This document shows positions 1 through 11,441 of a stretch of DNA of 64,000 nucleotides, in pieces. Origin of the DNA: Rhododendron vialii (taxonomy: Eukaryota > Streptophyta > Magnoliopsida > Ericales > Ericaceae); contig NC_080561.1 of the NCBI RefSeq assembly GCF_030253575.1, positions 29,238,564 to 29,302,563 on the forward strand, given 5' to 3'. Each line of letters opens with the position of its first letter. Positions within the stretch are counted from its first letter, which is position 1. A program made the position numbers and the translations under genes. Below the pieces are notes generated by a model. The model did no database searches. It was not told where the DNA came from and saw only the letters and a list, made by a program, of their open reading frames with translations.

Positions 1-125
1 TGGGTTGAATGTGATAGAACTTGAAAGTTAGGGGTGTTAGTGTAATGCAAAAGTACATGAGTATATATATATGGGTGTGTGAGAGCCACACAATCATTTT
101 CCTCACCCTCTCTTCTCACACATGA

Positions 126-176
<51 letters not shown>

Positions 177-1891
177 CCGACGCACCCTCTCCCTCTCTCT
201 CTCTCTCTTGGGTCTTGCATCCATAGCTCAAACCCATGGAAACCCAACCTCTCTATGCCGTGTTCTAACTTCCCCGACGTGTGAGTTGCGTTGATTAAGC
301 TTGGAAGGGGTGTATCTCGGTGGATTTCGAATTTGAAGCCCTAGAGTTCGATTGAGCTTGAGCTTGTGCTTTCGATCTTTGAGGTAGGGAAATCTAACTA
401 CTTTTATGTGTTTTTGAGTTAGTGTGATGTGTGGATATTGTGATTGATTTTACTTTTGTTGATTGTTTGGGATTTGGCCTTGAAAATCCCTTATTTTCGT
501 CACTTTTCTGCTCCTGGCCGGACTGGTTCAAGTTTTTTTTGCAGATCTTGCAGAAATTCCCTAGGACTCTATAAAGCTCCATTTTGGTTGATTCTTGCGC
601 CAAAAGTTCCGTGTTTGAGTCTACTATCTAGGAAAAATATGAACAGAAATTCATACTCATAAATTATACCCAGAAACGTCCATTCTCCAATCTGTATTCC
701 AGATCTGGATGTGTTGTTTTTGTTCCCTGACAGCAGTTCGTATTTTGGGCATAACTCTTTCATGCGATGTCGGTTAGATTCGATTCAAATTGCGTTGGAC
801 AGCTGATTCGATCCTCTACAACTTTGTTTGAATACTTGCTTTCGGATTCTGAGGTTTGGTGGACCAAAATGGGCTTGCAATCAGAGTTGAGAAACTCGAA
901 ACACTTGGTTTTTGTACAATCTGTTAAATTAATAGCGTTAGCGGACTTGTATTGGTTATTATGGGAAATAGTTTATAAATGATGAGTGGTTAATAGTGAT
1001 AATTACGAATGAGATGGGTGCCGACTTGGGATAGTTAGTCCTTCAGGTTTCATTTATTGAACTTTTGTTACATGTTTGGTACTTGTTGGTATAAGCCGAT
1101 GGTGTGAGGTCTATAGGCCTGAACATGAGATTGCGTAAGATGAAGTGGGAATAGTGCGAGGTCCCAAATGCTCAGTAGGGGATAGTGCGAGGTCCCGAAT
1201 GCTCAGATTAAAATCGTATGGCAAGGATACGGAAATGAGATGTATGATACATTTAAAATGCCTGATGTAGTGGTACTTCGATAGAAATAGAAATAGACGA
1301 GTAGCGATTCCACGTGTTGGGTTGTTTCGTTAAGTTCGTAAAGTCATAGGTAAAAGATGGAACGTGGGTAGAAATGGTATTAATTGGGCATTAAACTCCT
1401 TATTCGGTTTAAACTTTCTTGTTGGCGACTCAGTGAATTGTGTCCTCATTCATTCATTACACTTTACTCAATTCATATAAACGTAGCGCCGATTTCTCTA
1501 CTGGGCTAGTGTAGCTCAATCTATCATCATTTTCAGGTACACCTCAAGGGCATTGATTTTGGAGTGCATGAAGTGCATCTTTTACATCGTATCTTTTGAA
1601 AGCCGACAATCAGGAGTTGTTCTAGCATCTTTGTATACTCCCTTTTGAAAGATGCAATTGTAACTTCATTTGAACGCTTTTGACTTTGGGAATCATGTAA
1701 TCGCTAAACTTATCCTCTTTTGACTAATTCTGGAAATTGGGCCAAGGTGTCAATATTGTAACTCTATTCAAACTTGATTTAATTCTCTCGCATGAATTAT
1801 GAAAAATATTTTGGGGTATTATGATGTATTATAACGTTGGACTTTTGTTGGAAATGCTATTATTATTATGTTGAAAATCCAGGGCGTGACA
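1..1891 (+). mobile_element. 3' part of a chromovirus-type LTR (5' end outside window)
   Basis: The segment ends in GGGCGTGACA, a CA terminus typical of LTRs, and no primer binding site follows, so it is a 3' LTR or a solo LTR. It shares a conserved block around 1494-1541 (CTACTGGGC...GTGTAGCTCA...TTTTCAGGTAC) with the minus-strand LTR at 26717-29578 (near 27030-27075), and the last 20 bases resemble the end of that LTR. A short duplicated motif with GTGCGAGGTCCC occurs at 1150-1205. The related LTRs suggest a Ty3/gypsy chromovirus of the Tekay/Del kind. The other end and its target duplication lie beyond the window, so integrity cannot be judged. Confidence 0.6.
129..173. repeat. (CT)n microsatellite
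   Basis: An almost pure CT dinucleotide run, followed by a second CT-rich run near 190-209. It lies inside the LTR. Confidence 0.9.
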
Positions 1892-2562
1892 CCACATGAC
1901 ACCAGTATAGCAAAGAGCTCGCTTGAGTAATAAAAACCCTAGCATGGAAAAACATCAGTTCAGAGATAATCAAAGAAACAAACAAAGCAGGCCATTACAA
2001 CAAATAGCACGTTAGGTGACTAAATGAAATATGGTCGCAGAAAGTAATAAATCACAAATTAAATAATTATTAGTCGCATATCTAAATTATTTTGTTGATT
2101 AAATTAATTTTAGTCAACCAATGTCAAATTTCACTAAGTAGTATTTAGGTTAGTAACAACACTTTAGTGCCAATATAATGATTGACCAGATATGTGCTCA
2201 GCAAAAATCATTTATGACAGGCTAAACTATTTTCAATTGCTAAAGGCAAAGTTTTTCAGGCCAAAAGGAAGTTGGATGAAATATATATGGCGGGCGTTTC
2301 CTATTGATTGTCCGACCACCGTTTTAGTCGCAAAATAACTAATGCAAAGAAACGATGCCCATGTCATCGTTGGGCAACTAGTATTTTACGAACACATCGA
2401 AACATGTCCTCAACTCAATCCAATCCCAATATCCAGGTTCTGGTAAACACAATTACCCTTGTTTCATTAGAACACACGGATGTCGTCTCTCTCTGTGGGG
2501 TGCGCGGGCGTGCTTTGCCACCGCCTCCATAGCAAAAGAAGCATCATTTTCTGTTTCAGAGT
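1892..2562. other. AT-rich spacer without recognisable gene
   Basis: No coding similarity, RNA gene or terminal repeat was recognised between the LTR end and the foldback MITE. Confidence 0.5.
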
Positions 2563-2914
2563 GATGCTACAGGTACCGAAGGAGTCGGTACCGAAATCGT
2601 AGGGACGACCGCGCCAGGCCGTCTCCGGCCACCAGACGGCCGATTCGAGCCGTCCAAAAATTTTATAAAAAAAAAACGAGGGGGCTGGCACGATGTATAT
2701 TCACAAGAATATACATATATACACGAAAAAAAGGTATTTGGATCAAGCACCTTACACACCTCGGATGCCGTTTATTCCCGCGAAGGCCCCTTCATTTATT
2801 TTTTTTTTAGAATTTTTGGACGGCTCGGATCGGCCGTCCGGTGGCCGGAGACGGCCCGGCGCGGCCGTCCCTACGATATCGGTACCGACCCCGTCGGTAC
2901 CAATATCATTTCTT
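2563..2914. mobile_element. Foldback MITE with ~105-bp GC-rich terminal inverted repeats
   Basis: The arm at about 2573-2670 (GGTACCGA...GTCGGTACCGA, then CGTAGGGACG and CCGTCTCCGGCCACC) recurs as its reverse complement at about 2810-2905 with few mismatches. The spacer is about 140 bp and AT-rich. There is no coding capacity. A convincing target duplication was not found, so the superfamily is open. Confidence 0.8.
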
Positions 2915-3095
2915 CAGGAAATGGGTGCTTATTTTGCAAATGAAGCAGCAAGTAAAAGAAGCCCATGGGTTCGGTTTTATACTTTAGATAATTAGAGGCC
3001 AGTCCTCCTTTTTAGGCTCAGTTTGAATCCAATCCAAAATATTATTCCCGAACCTGCGCAGGCTTGGATATATTATGTCATGACTTTTTTGCCCT

Positions 3096-3430
3096 TTTTA
3101 TTCCGCTCGTCACTCCTTCTCGCCAACAACAACAAATCCTCTCTCTCGATCTCATTTTGAGACCGCCTACGCACCGCCTCTCCACCACCAATTCTCACTC
3201 CAAGGCCACCAATCCCACAATCTAATCAACGTCTCTGAGCTTGGCGCCCTTGATTTCCTCTACAGTCGAGGCTATGCCTTCTCCTCTGACATGCAAAAGC
3301 CTCCGCCGCCGCCGCGGCATGCGAGGCGGCGAGAAGGAATTAAACATCGTCGATGGCGGGGAACTCCATCATGACTCCGGACACCCTGCCAGCCTTCGGC
3401 GAGTCCACTCCGACCTCCATCACGGTAATC
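3096..3430 (+). pseudogene. Captured gene fragment of unknown origin inside Pack-MULE-like element 1
   Basis: The stretch is GC-rich with proline and arginine codons. One frame is open from about 3180 and reads SELGALDFLYSRGYAFSSD (3237-3293). Another starts at an ATG near 3353 (MAGNSIMTPDTLPAFGES) and runs into a GTAATC that looks like a splice donor at 3425. This looks like the 5' end of a nuclear gene (leader, first coding exon, donor) copied into a transposon. The parent family was not recognised. No function is proposed. Confidence 0.45.
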
Positions 3431-3699
3431 AAATCTCAGATTGAACCAAACTAACTCGATGCGAAATCCACGGCACGGAGTAATTACGAAAGTTGTATAG
3501 ATTCTACTGGAGTAATAGATGTGTGTATGTACAGAGTGATTAGATATATAGAGGAAGAAAGGCATGTATATATCAATCAGATGCATTTGTTTTTTTTTTC
3601 CTTTCTTTTTACGTTTTTGTGATGGTGCAGTACATATAAGTGGGTTTTGGAAATTGAAATCTCTTTTTGTGATGATAAAATTGTTTTGGTGTGGGATGA

Positions 3700-4860
3700 G
3701 CCTACGTGAACTATGTGTTTAGTGTGTATTAAGACTATGTGAGTATTTTCATTTATGTGAACTGTGTAGTAGACTATGTGAACTGTGTTTTTGTTTTTGT
3801 TCGTATGTGTATTTTCTTTGAGAATTGTGTATTTTCTACTATAACTATATATTTTCTATCAGAACTGTGTATTTTTTAAGAGAACTGTGTATTTTCTATG
3901 AGAATTGTCTATGAGAACTAGTTAACATAGTCCAGTTCTCATAATCAGTACACAAAGCTAATTCTCTATGAGAACTGACAGTTCTCATAGAACTGACTAT
4001 GAGAATTGACAGTTCACATAACCAGTTCTCATAGCTCAATTTGCATAGCCAGTTCTCTATAAGAACTGAGTAGTTCTCATAAAATTGACTATGAAACTTG
4101 ACAGTTAAAAATTCAATTTATTTCCGATGTGAACTGTTACTTTTTTAAGACATGGTTGTGAGAACATTTATAACTATATTTGATTTTGATTACCTTTTTA
4201 TTTTTGTTCAATTTTTGTTCGGGTGTGTATTTTCTATGAGAATGATGTGTTATTTATGAGAACTGTCTATGAGAACTGCATATTTTTAATGAGAACTGTG
4301 TATTATCCATGAGAACTGTCTATTAGAACTGTGTGTTTTCTATAAAAACTATATATTTTTTATGAGAAATATTTATTTTAATGTGTGGTAAGACTATGTA
4401 AATTATGTATTTTTTAGTTCACATAGTCTAGTTCTCATAATCAGTTTACATAACTAGTTCTTTATGAGGACAGCCACTTCTCATAGCCAATTCTCATAGA
4501 ACTGACTATGAAAACTTGCAGTTCTCATAGGACTAACTATGAGAATTGGCAGTTCACAGAGTCAGTTCTCTATGATAACTGAGCACTTCTCATAGAACTA
4601 ACTATAAGACTTGACAATTCTCATAGCTAAGGGTATTTTTGTCCGAAATAATATGATTTAGGAATTAATTCTAAAAAAATAGCTCTCATAACATCAGTTC
4701 TCATAGCCGGAGTTCAAGAGTATTTTTGTCCAAAAAAATATGTTAACTCGTGCTATGTGAAGTGGCGGGAATATTTTTGTCCGAAATATTATGTTAACTG
4801 GCTATGAGAATTGACAGTTCTTATAGCCAGTTCACATAGCCAAAGATATTTTTGTCCGAA
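3700..4860. repeat. Degenerate minisatellite based on CTATGAGAACTG
   Basis: Dozens of variants of CTATGAGAACTG, often followed by TGTATTTT, occur in both orientations; AGTTCTCATAG is frequent in the right half. The array therefore changes direction and can fold back on itself. It is part of Pack-MULE-like element 1. Confidence 0.75.
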
Positions 4861-5926
4861 ATAATATAGGTTAGGAATTGTTTCTAAAAATATAAATTTT
4901 ACTAAAAATGGACATGTACACAAAAAGTTAAGAAGAATAGGCAAAAGAGTAAAATACATGAAAAGTAAAAAAAAAGGGACTAAAATAAAGAAGGAATATA
5001 TTTGTCAGAACTAAATTAAGTCCAAACCTACTTTTTGGGACCGGCCTAAAAATTCTCCTTTATACTTTCCTTCTTGAACTAACCTGGAATAGAAATCCCA
5101 GCCAACAAGAATGTTTCCCAAGCATGTTCTTGCTGCAGAAACCTACAAGTGCTCATTGTATGGTCTCAAAGATCAATATAAAAACTGAAAAATATGAACA
5201 GGATTTTCACATACTCACCATCAAAAGTGATGGTCGGCCGGATTTATCCACTATAAATACATTCAATGCAGTGAAGGGAATCTGCAGAAAGAACAAAAAG
5301 ATCTAATTACCTCAAAAGTTTCTTGAGCTACATCATATGTGAAAGCATTTTTAGGATTGAGAACCTGAATAATAGCCATTGCTGTTGTCCCAACACTAAC
5401 TGAACAGCCTGCAATAAGCCATGGACAATCAATTTAATTCATTAATTTCCTCTTAATTCTAGACTTCCAAAAAACAAATTGACCAATGACTCATGACATA
5501 CCAGCGGCTTCAAAAATTGAACTGGTGTAGCACAAAATTCCGTTGTTCCCTCCAAATTGTACCAGTAACACTAGTCCAACTCCAATCTAAAGGAGATTTA
5601 AATGTTCACTGGAGGTCAGAATGTCCTTCTAAGGTAGCAAGCCAAATTATGATTTGTTGTAATCTATGACCTTACAGTTAGTGGATGAGCATATGTTCGC
5701 TCAAACAAGTTTAGAATGCTCGTTTTGGAGAGCTGGTCAAAAGTTTTCGTATAGTCCTGTAATATCACCCAAAAATGAATAGTTATGATGCCATTTTTCG
5801 CAGATCTAATTGACAATGGAAGTTGAGAATTACCCTGATCTCAGCCACTTCTAAATAAATATCTGCCTTCTTTCCCCTAAGATGTTGTATAGTATCTTCC
5901 AACTCTTTTTCTCGGCCAATCTTTGC

Positions 5927-7383
5927 CTGCATACATTTAGATCTAATATTGAGAGTCCTAAGAGATGCCCGTGTACGTATGCGAGCACATAGGTTGCCAA
6001 TGCATATTAGGAGAGGGCGCAAGTGAACCCCGTGTGTCAAAAAGACAACTTCATTTTAATAGATGCGGAAAATTTCAAATGTCAGCACTGGTTTTCAAAG
6101 CAAACCCTCTAGCAGCACCAAAAAAGCAGCAGAAAGTTAAAACACCTCCATTCTATTTATTCAAATCCTTCTTTTGCGAAACAATGGTATTAATTTATGA
6201 CACTTCCCTTTTGTTTACGTAGTGTATAGTTTTTTTTTTTTTTTTTAAGCTTCTATATTTATTGGACATAGACAATAATAAGGGTTCTTTATTCCTCGAT
6301 ACGAATCCCGAACGAGTTAAGTTCATGTCTGTCACCACTGACTGAAATTTAAAGGATTCGCCTTGCACGCTCCCGCCCATTATATAAAGTGCCCTGACAT
6401 AATCTGACTGACTACGTTTTTCTTTGACATGCTTTCTGTTCAAAACCATTGAGGAAAAATGAAAGCAATCATTCACAGAAGCTCAAAATGGGCCTTTACC
6501 TAAGACCATGGTCAAATTGTGAATCGAATCAAGAATCAAAATGGTCCTTTTCTGAATCATGAATCGCTCCGACTCGGTTATGATTTCTATAATACATGGA
6601 AACGTATGTTTATTATTGGGGTAACAAAAACTTTCACTATAAATGAAAATTTTAGACCTAAATCAATAATAATGTATACTGTAAATAACTATTGAAAGTA
6701 ATGTGGAGTAATAGGTGAGCTGCAACTTGCAAGATAAGAGTATTTGTGGATCCTACTTATGGTTCTTTTTGTGAAAAAGAGTTAAAAGTACAACACACAC
6801 AAAAAAAAAAAAAAACCCCTAGATTGTCTTTACGGTGATTGTATTCCATTTTTTCTTTGTCATTTTCGATTCACTCTCGTAATAAATCTTTCATTCTTAT
6901 AATACTTATTACTTAACAAGAGAGAAATATATTTTTGAGACTACATAAGGAGAAACATAGACAAAAGATGTCATATAACAATAGTAAAGACCTTAAAAAA
7001 AAAAAAAAAACAGTGGTACTCTTTTCCAACAACAAATTCAAAAACAAAAAAGTCAAAAATGAATTCAGGAAATTGAAAATGAATCAAATGATTCACCGAC
7101 TCTATTCACTTACGATTCACTGCTATTTCTGACTTAGGCAGCTTATTTGTATTGATGACCCAGTAAATCGTGTCGAATTGTACAATACAAATCTTGAATT
7201 GTACGTTTCTAACAACTACGCCTAAGAGTACATAATTAACAAAGCTTCCTTTGATGAGCTAATAAACGAACCAAACAGTATATGTTCAACAAAAGCTTGA
7301 AGATTTCAAGGTAGAAGTACTCCTTAGGTAGGCTGTCTAAAAATAACTGCTCGAAAATCAATGCAAGTAGAATTCAAACTCAC
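5927..7383. other. Intron of the transporter gene, no further gene seen
   Basis: Lies between exons 8 and 9. AT-rich, with homopolymer A and T runs near 6230, 6800 and 6995. No coding or repeat family was recognised. Confidence 0.5.
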
Positions 7384-8137
7384 CAACCATCTTGGAGACT
7401 CTGGTATGAAGAACAGGCCTACCGATTGTACCAAGCCTGGAACCAGTACCGTAAGCATAACAAAATGAAAGCCAATAAGACGGAGCTGCTTTTAGACAAT
7501 GGTGAAGGTATCTGGGCAACTCAAGAGTTACCAAATATAGCCAAGTTGCGCCATGTCAAGATATTTCCGATGAAGAACATTAAGGATATACCCCCACATA
7601 CCATCAGCTGTAAAATACGACAGACCAATTAACAAAGAGTTGAACCTTTAATCCAAATCAACTAAGTTCAGATTTTACCATGTTTCTGTAAATCCTCCTC
7701 GAATTTTCTTAGGTGTGATTTCAGCAACATATATAGATACCTGTTTCGAAATGGAAATGCAAGTTCAGGTCAGCAACATCACCGTTTTAGGATTTAGAGA
7801 GGATTTTATTGTCTTCTTCAATTCTTTTCCCTTGATGTATTACTTACTCAAGTGAATAAATTCTTTTTATTATCCAAAAAAAGAGTTCAGGTCATGCTTT
7901 ACAGGGATAGTTAAATTAGTGAACCACATATAAAGTTATGATCTTTACAGAGAACTGGAAAATAAATAGAAACAAAATACTGCTAAAAAACTTGTACAGG
8001 AATTATGTGTCATGCAGTTTTTCTCATTTTATGCATCATATTTGGATACATGTTGTGTATCTTAAGATACGCCAAAGGTTTAAAAAAAATAACTAGTTAT
8101 GCACAGCATAAATTACAAAATCTATAGATATGCTAAC

Positions 8138-9240
8138 TGTTGAGAGATAATCTTGATTATGTAAGTGGGCCATTTGTGTGTGTCAGGTGAGGAGCAAAAT
8201 GAGAGTTGAGAGTAAGTGTGGGAGGTTACCAGAAGTTGTGTTTGCTGGGCAAATTAATGAGGGCTTGGAAGCTAGGTTGATGTGTGTGGCTGTGATTTAG
8301 CTTGTGCATGTACAAGTAGGTGTATGTATGTGGCGTAATAGTATGGGATAAGAAAGAGAGAGAGAGGGCCGAGAGCAAGAGCGAGATCGGGGAACCCCAA
8401 GGGGGTTTCCCCCACCAGTTATGTATGTGAGAGTGAGAGAGTGAATTGTATTGCTTGAGAGTGTAATGCTATGTTTGGATTGGGTTTTGAAAAATAGTAG
8501 GGGTAATAAGTGAAGAGAGATAGAAAGAGAAATGTTGGAAGTAGGGGGAATTTTTTGAAAAATTCTTTTTGAAAAGTGAAGAGAACAAGTCATAAGTAAT
8601 TTTGAGAAATTAATATAAGTTGTTTGTGTATTGTGAGTGATATTGTATCTCTTATCCCATCATGTGGTATCAGATCTAGCACATGGTGAATTTTTAGCGC
8701 ACAAATCGTGGACGGAAGCCCACTGCCTAAAAAGTTGGAAAACGTCGAGGTCGAGGTGATTGGAAATCGTTTTTGAGACCATGGTTTAAATCATCGGAGT
8801 GATACAATATCAGATCAGTAACGATCTACGTTGAAGATGGCGCGTGACGGCTGTCGCAGCGGACTTGCCCCCACGCGCCGCCCTCAGTGGTCCAGATGAG
8901 TTTTTCAGTAAAACTCGCAATTTATTGCGACATTCAGGAGCTGGTTTGAACCGAGAAATGGAGATGCGGCGCGAGAAGGATATATCTCATGTCTTCAGTG
9001 GTCCGGACAAGTTTTTAAGTAAAACTCGCAAGTAATCGCAACATTCAGGAGCCAGTTTGGGTCGAGAAAAGGAGATGCCACACGAGAAGGATTGATCTTG
9101 CAATATGAAGTCGAGAAGTAGCCAAGAACAATCTGTACGCGAGATATATTCACGGTACAATGACGATCCTATATCACGCGATATGATGTAATGCTGCTGA
9201 TCGTGATATATTCGCAGAATGGCACGATATATTGGGAATG
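8138..9240 (+). mobile_element. Truncated Copia-type retrotransposon (LTR plus leader)
   Basis: An LTR of about 525 bp (8138-8662) runs from TGTTGAGAGATAATC to CCCATCA. At 8665-8676 it is followed by TGGTATCAGATC, the primer binding site complementary to initiator tRNA-Met used by most plant Ty1/copia elements. The leader contains a 111-bp tandem duplication (about 8885-9110, CAGTGGTCC...AAACTCGCAA). No gag-pol and no second LTR were seen, so the copy is a 5' fragment. It lies in the intron between transporter exons 5 and 6 and ends about 45 bp from exon 5. Confidence 0.65.
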
Positions 9241-9941
9241 AAGGCGAGTTTTTGAGAATCTTGGAGATGAATCCGTAAAGCTTACCCCATATGTAAGAAT
9301 ACCCGCACCAAATCCCAATGCCAATCTTCCAAGGTCGAGCCACCAAATACCCTTTCAAAAGCATCAAATAACTGATATAAACATGTCTAATAAATTGAGA
9401 ACAAGTACAATAAAAAAAACAAAAAATTTGAAAACCCCTTGACTTGATTTCTTTTGTGAAATTCAACTCACAGTTTTCTTAAGTTTTGTTGTTCTGTTAA
9501 TACTAATATGTAGTAAAAATAAATAAAATTGTTAAGAACTTAAGGAAAAGAATTACCCAACCTGCTAGTAATGATTACCAGTCCTGCTGCAATAATCTTT
9601 TAGTTCAAAACAAGATCGTGACATAGTATTTACCAAAAAAAGAAGAAGAAGAGATCCTAACATAGCATAAGGGGGAGAAAGCAAAAAATTCCGAGAAAAG
9701 AACCTTGGCAAAAAGTATTGCAAGCCACCCCATAATGCTAAAAATGTCAGAGAGCCATATTGCCTGCATTATAATGAGTTAAACGGAAAACATAGAAGAA
9801 TCAAAAACCAAATTTGGCTTGGAGAGATCCAATGTATACGCAAAAAAATACCCCTCTTCGGCCAATGAGATCTGCTATCTTGCCACTCACGGTGGTACCT
9901 ACCATTGCTCCAACATTGAATATTGAAGCGAAAACTGAGTA

Positions 9942-11441
9942 CTGCAGGAGGGGTAGGAACATTGAACAGAATTAGCCCAACTGAAAATTTTCTGAGGAAA
10001 CAACAGGGTCAAATATGATTGGCATGGTAACTTCTTGGATTATATACATGAGCTTAGGATCTACAGTTTATGTGGAAATTGCTCTTAATATTCATTTAAG
10101 GGCCTGTTTGGTTTTTGAAAGAACTGAGTAATGCTTGAAAACCATATAACAATCTTCTACTTTACAAATCAGTCAATTGAAGTGTACTGCAGTGTTGAGC
10201 AGAACAATAATCTGAATCTCACAACTTTGTAATTTACATTAGGCAGACACACCTTTCAAAATACATGACAAAAACATATAGACAAAACCTTCAGTCGCTA
10301 ATGGTTTTAGTTGGTTCACTCTACAACCAATGAACCTAACACATCTAACTGTCCAGTTAGCAACCGACCTAGATTTTACTTGCCGGATTCATAGATTTGA
10401 GACAATTATATCTGTCCTTCAATTCCACTCGACAACCTCGACATCCGAACTCTAAAATAAAAGACATCGATTTCAACTTTTCAGTTCTGGAATTACCCTC
10501 CTCCGAATTAACTAATAAAAAAGAGGGAATTGTCTCTTCTAGTAATTGTTTGTTGGGTTCTTGACATGAAACAAAGAGATAAACCACCTACTAAACGCCT
10601 ACTTATCATGTAGGAGCGTGGAAAAAAGAAAAAACAAAGCCGTTAGGCATAAATAAATGCCCAACTGAAGAGTTGTGTCCCTTGCATACGTACTCTGCAG
10701 TCTGCACTTAAGCTCTCCCTCTCTCTTTCATGTGGGGAATAACCACCAAGATACACGCTTGTACACTATTGTAAGTGTGAACACACACACCAGACAGTTG
10801 TTCCCTATATTTTTTAAACTTTGGATGGATAGAAATGGAAGCTAAGTGGTTGCCTCAAGAAGATTTCAAATTCGAGCTTTTGCCAACAGCTTTCTTATTG
10901 AACGCTCTGGCAATCCTTCTTTGATAGCTCTGAGTGTGATATACCCAATTTGTCGTCTTCTTTTTTCTTTTGATAACCGGATATCTGGGTCAGCTTGTGC
11001 ACACCTCAACTAATTCCGGGCCCGGGCCCTGAAGTTAACGACGACCGGGCAAACAGGTTTGAAATATTTGGCCTCCGCATGATTTAAACATGTGACCTCA
11101 TAGAGGACAAACAATTAATAGCTTTAGCTTTCTCATGAGCAGGTGGCCAAACCCCTTGGGGTTTACTCGATTTGTCATTTCTTCACATTTGGTTAATTTT
11201 CATAGAATTATGTTGTCAGTCTTGGCTTCATGAACAACCATCATAATCTAAGTCTAATTAATTCTCCCAGAAATTATCAATTTCCGGAGAATTTAGTGAT
11301 TAGACGAAACACTGATCTTAAACCAATTTTTGTTGACAGTTTCTTGCCATTAAAAGCAATTGAATAATCTTCCAATTAATTCCAAAATGTTGACGCCCAA
11401 ACCACTTCAAATTAAAATTATATGCACACGTATAAATATGT
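9942..11441. other. Intronic/intergenic AT-rich stretch
   Basis: Upstream of transporter exon 3. The missing exon 2 was looked for here and not found. A dispersed SINE-like stretch may lie at about 10965-11165 (GATAACCGGATATC..., CGGGCCCGGGCCC), but no clear box A/box B pair was seen. GGGCCTGTTTGGTT at 10100 resembles one end of a Harbinger-type MITE, without a partner end. Confidence 0.4.

Larger units (their letters stand above)
2986..5058 (+). mobile_element. Pack-MULE-like element 1
   Basis: Flanked by a direct 10-bp duplication TTTATACTTT (2976-2985 and 5059-5068), the size made by Mutator-like transposases (9-11 bp). The ends form an imperfect inverted repeat, with AATTAGAGGCCAGTCC on the left and the complement of GGACCGGCCTAAAAATTCTCC on the right. 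Inside are a GC-rich gene-like fragment (3096-3430), which is unlike the AT-rich surroundings, and a long tract of GAGAACTG-type repeats. No transposase is present. The first ~110 bp match the end of the copy at 24094, and the right end matches that of the element at 52076-53405. It sits about 15 bp inside the intron after transporter exon 14. Confidence 0.75.
5084..9941 (-). pseudogene. ERD6-like monosaccharide transporter, exons 3-14 (incomplete gene)
   Basis: Major-facilitator sugar:H+ symporter of the ERD6-like family, a plant group of tonoplast/plasma-membrane hexose carriers. Exons, 5' to 3' on the minus strand: 9941-9852 ([15 protein letters not shown]...[11 protein letters not shown]), 9763-9704 (WLSDIFSIMGWLAILFAK), 9351-9286 (GIWWLDLGRLALGFGAG), 7740-7679 (VAEITPKKIRGG), 7607-7532, 7436-7384 (GLFFIPESPRWL), 5926-5834 (AKIGREKELEDTIQHLRG), 5756-5676, 5586-5502 ([18 protein letters not shown]), 5408-5365, 5281-5219 (VDKSGRPSLLM), 5142-5084. 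Nearly all have AG/GT borders in matching phase. Anomalies: the exon at 7740-7679 ends in phase 2 while the next starts in phase 0, equivalent to about 4 missing bases. The exon normally between exons 1 and 3 (GYSSPA motif) was not found. The 3' exons are absent down to the left LTR. Family assignment is secure; the pseudogene status is inferred. Confidence 0.82.

Noticed and set aside
3700..4860. CRISPR-like array
   Set aside because: Units are irregular, in both orientations, without unique spacers of constant length; eukaryotic minisatellite in a transposon.
9541..9620. Possible additional transporter exon (AGGACTGGTAATCATTACTAG)
   Set aside because: Bordering exons already join in phase (9704 to 9351), and the text does not resemble the family at that point.
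10690..10760. Minus-strand GGTTATTCCCCACATG as candidate for the missing transporter exon 2
   Set aside because: Only about four residues resemble the GYSSPA motif; the remainder and splice borders do not fit.
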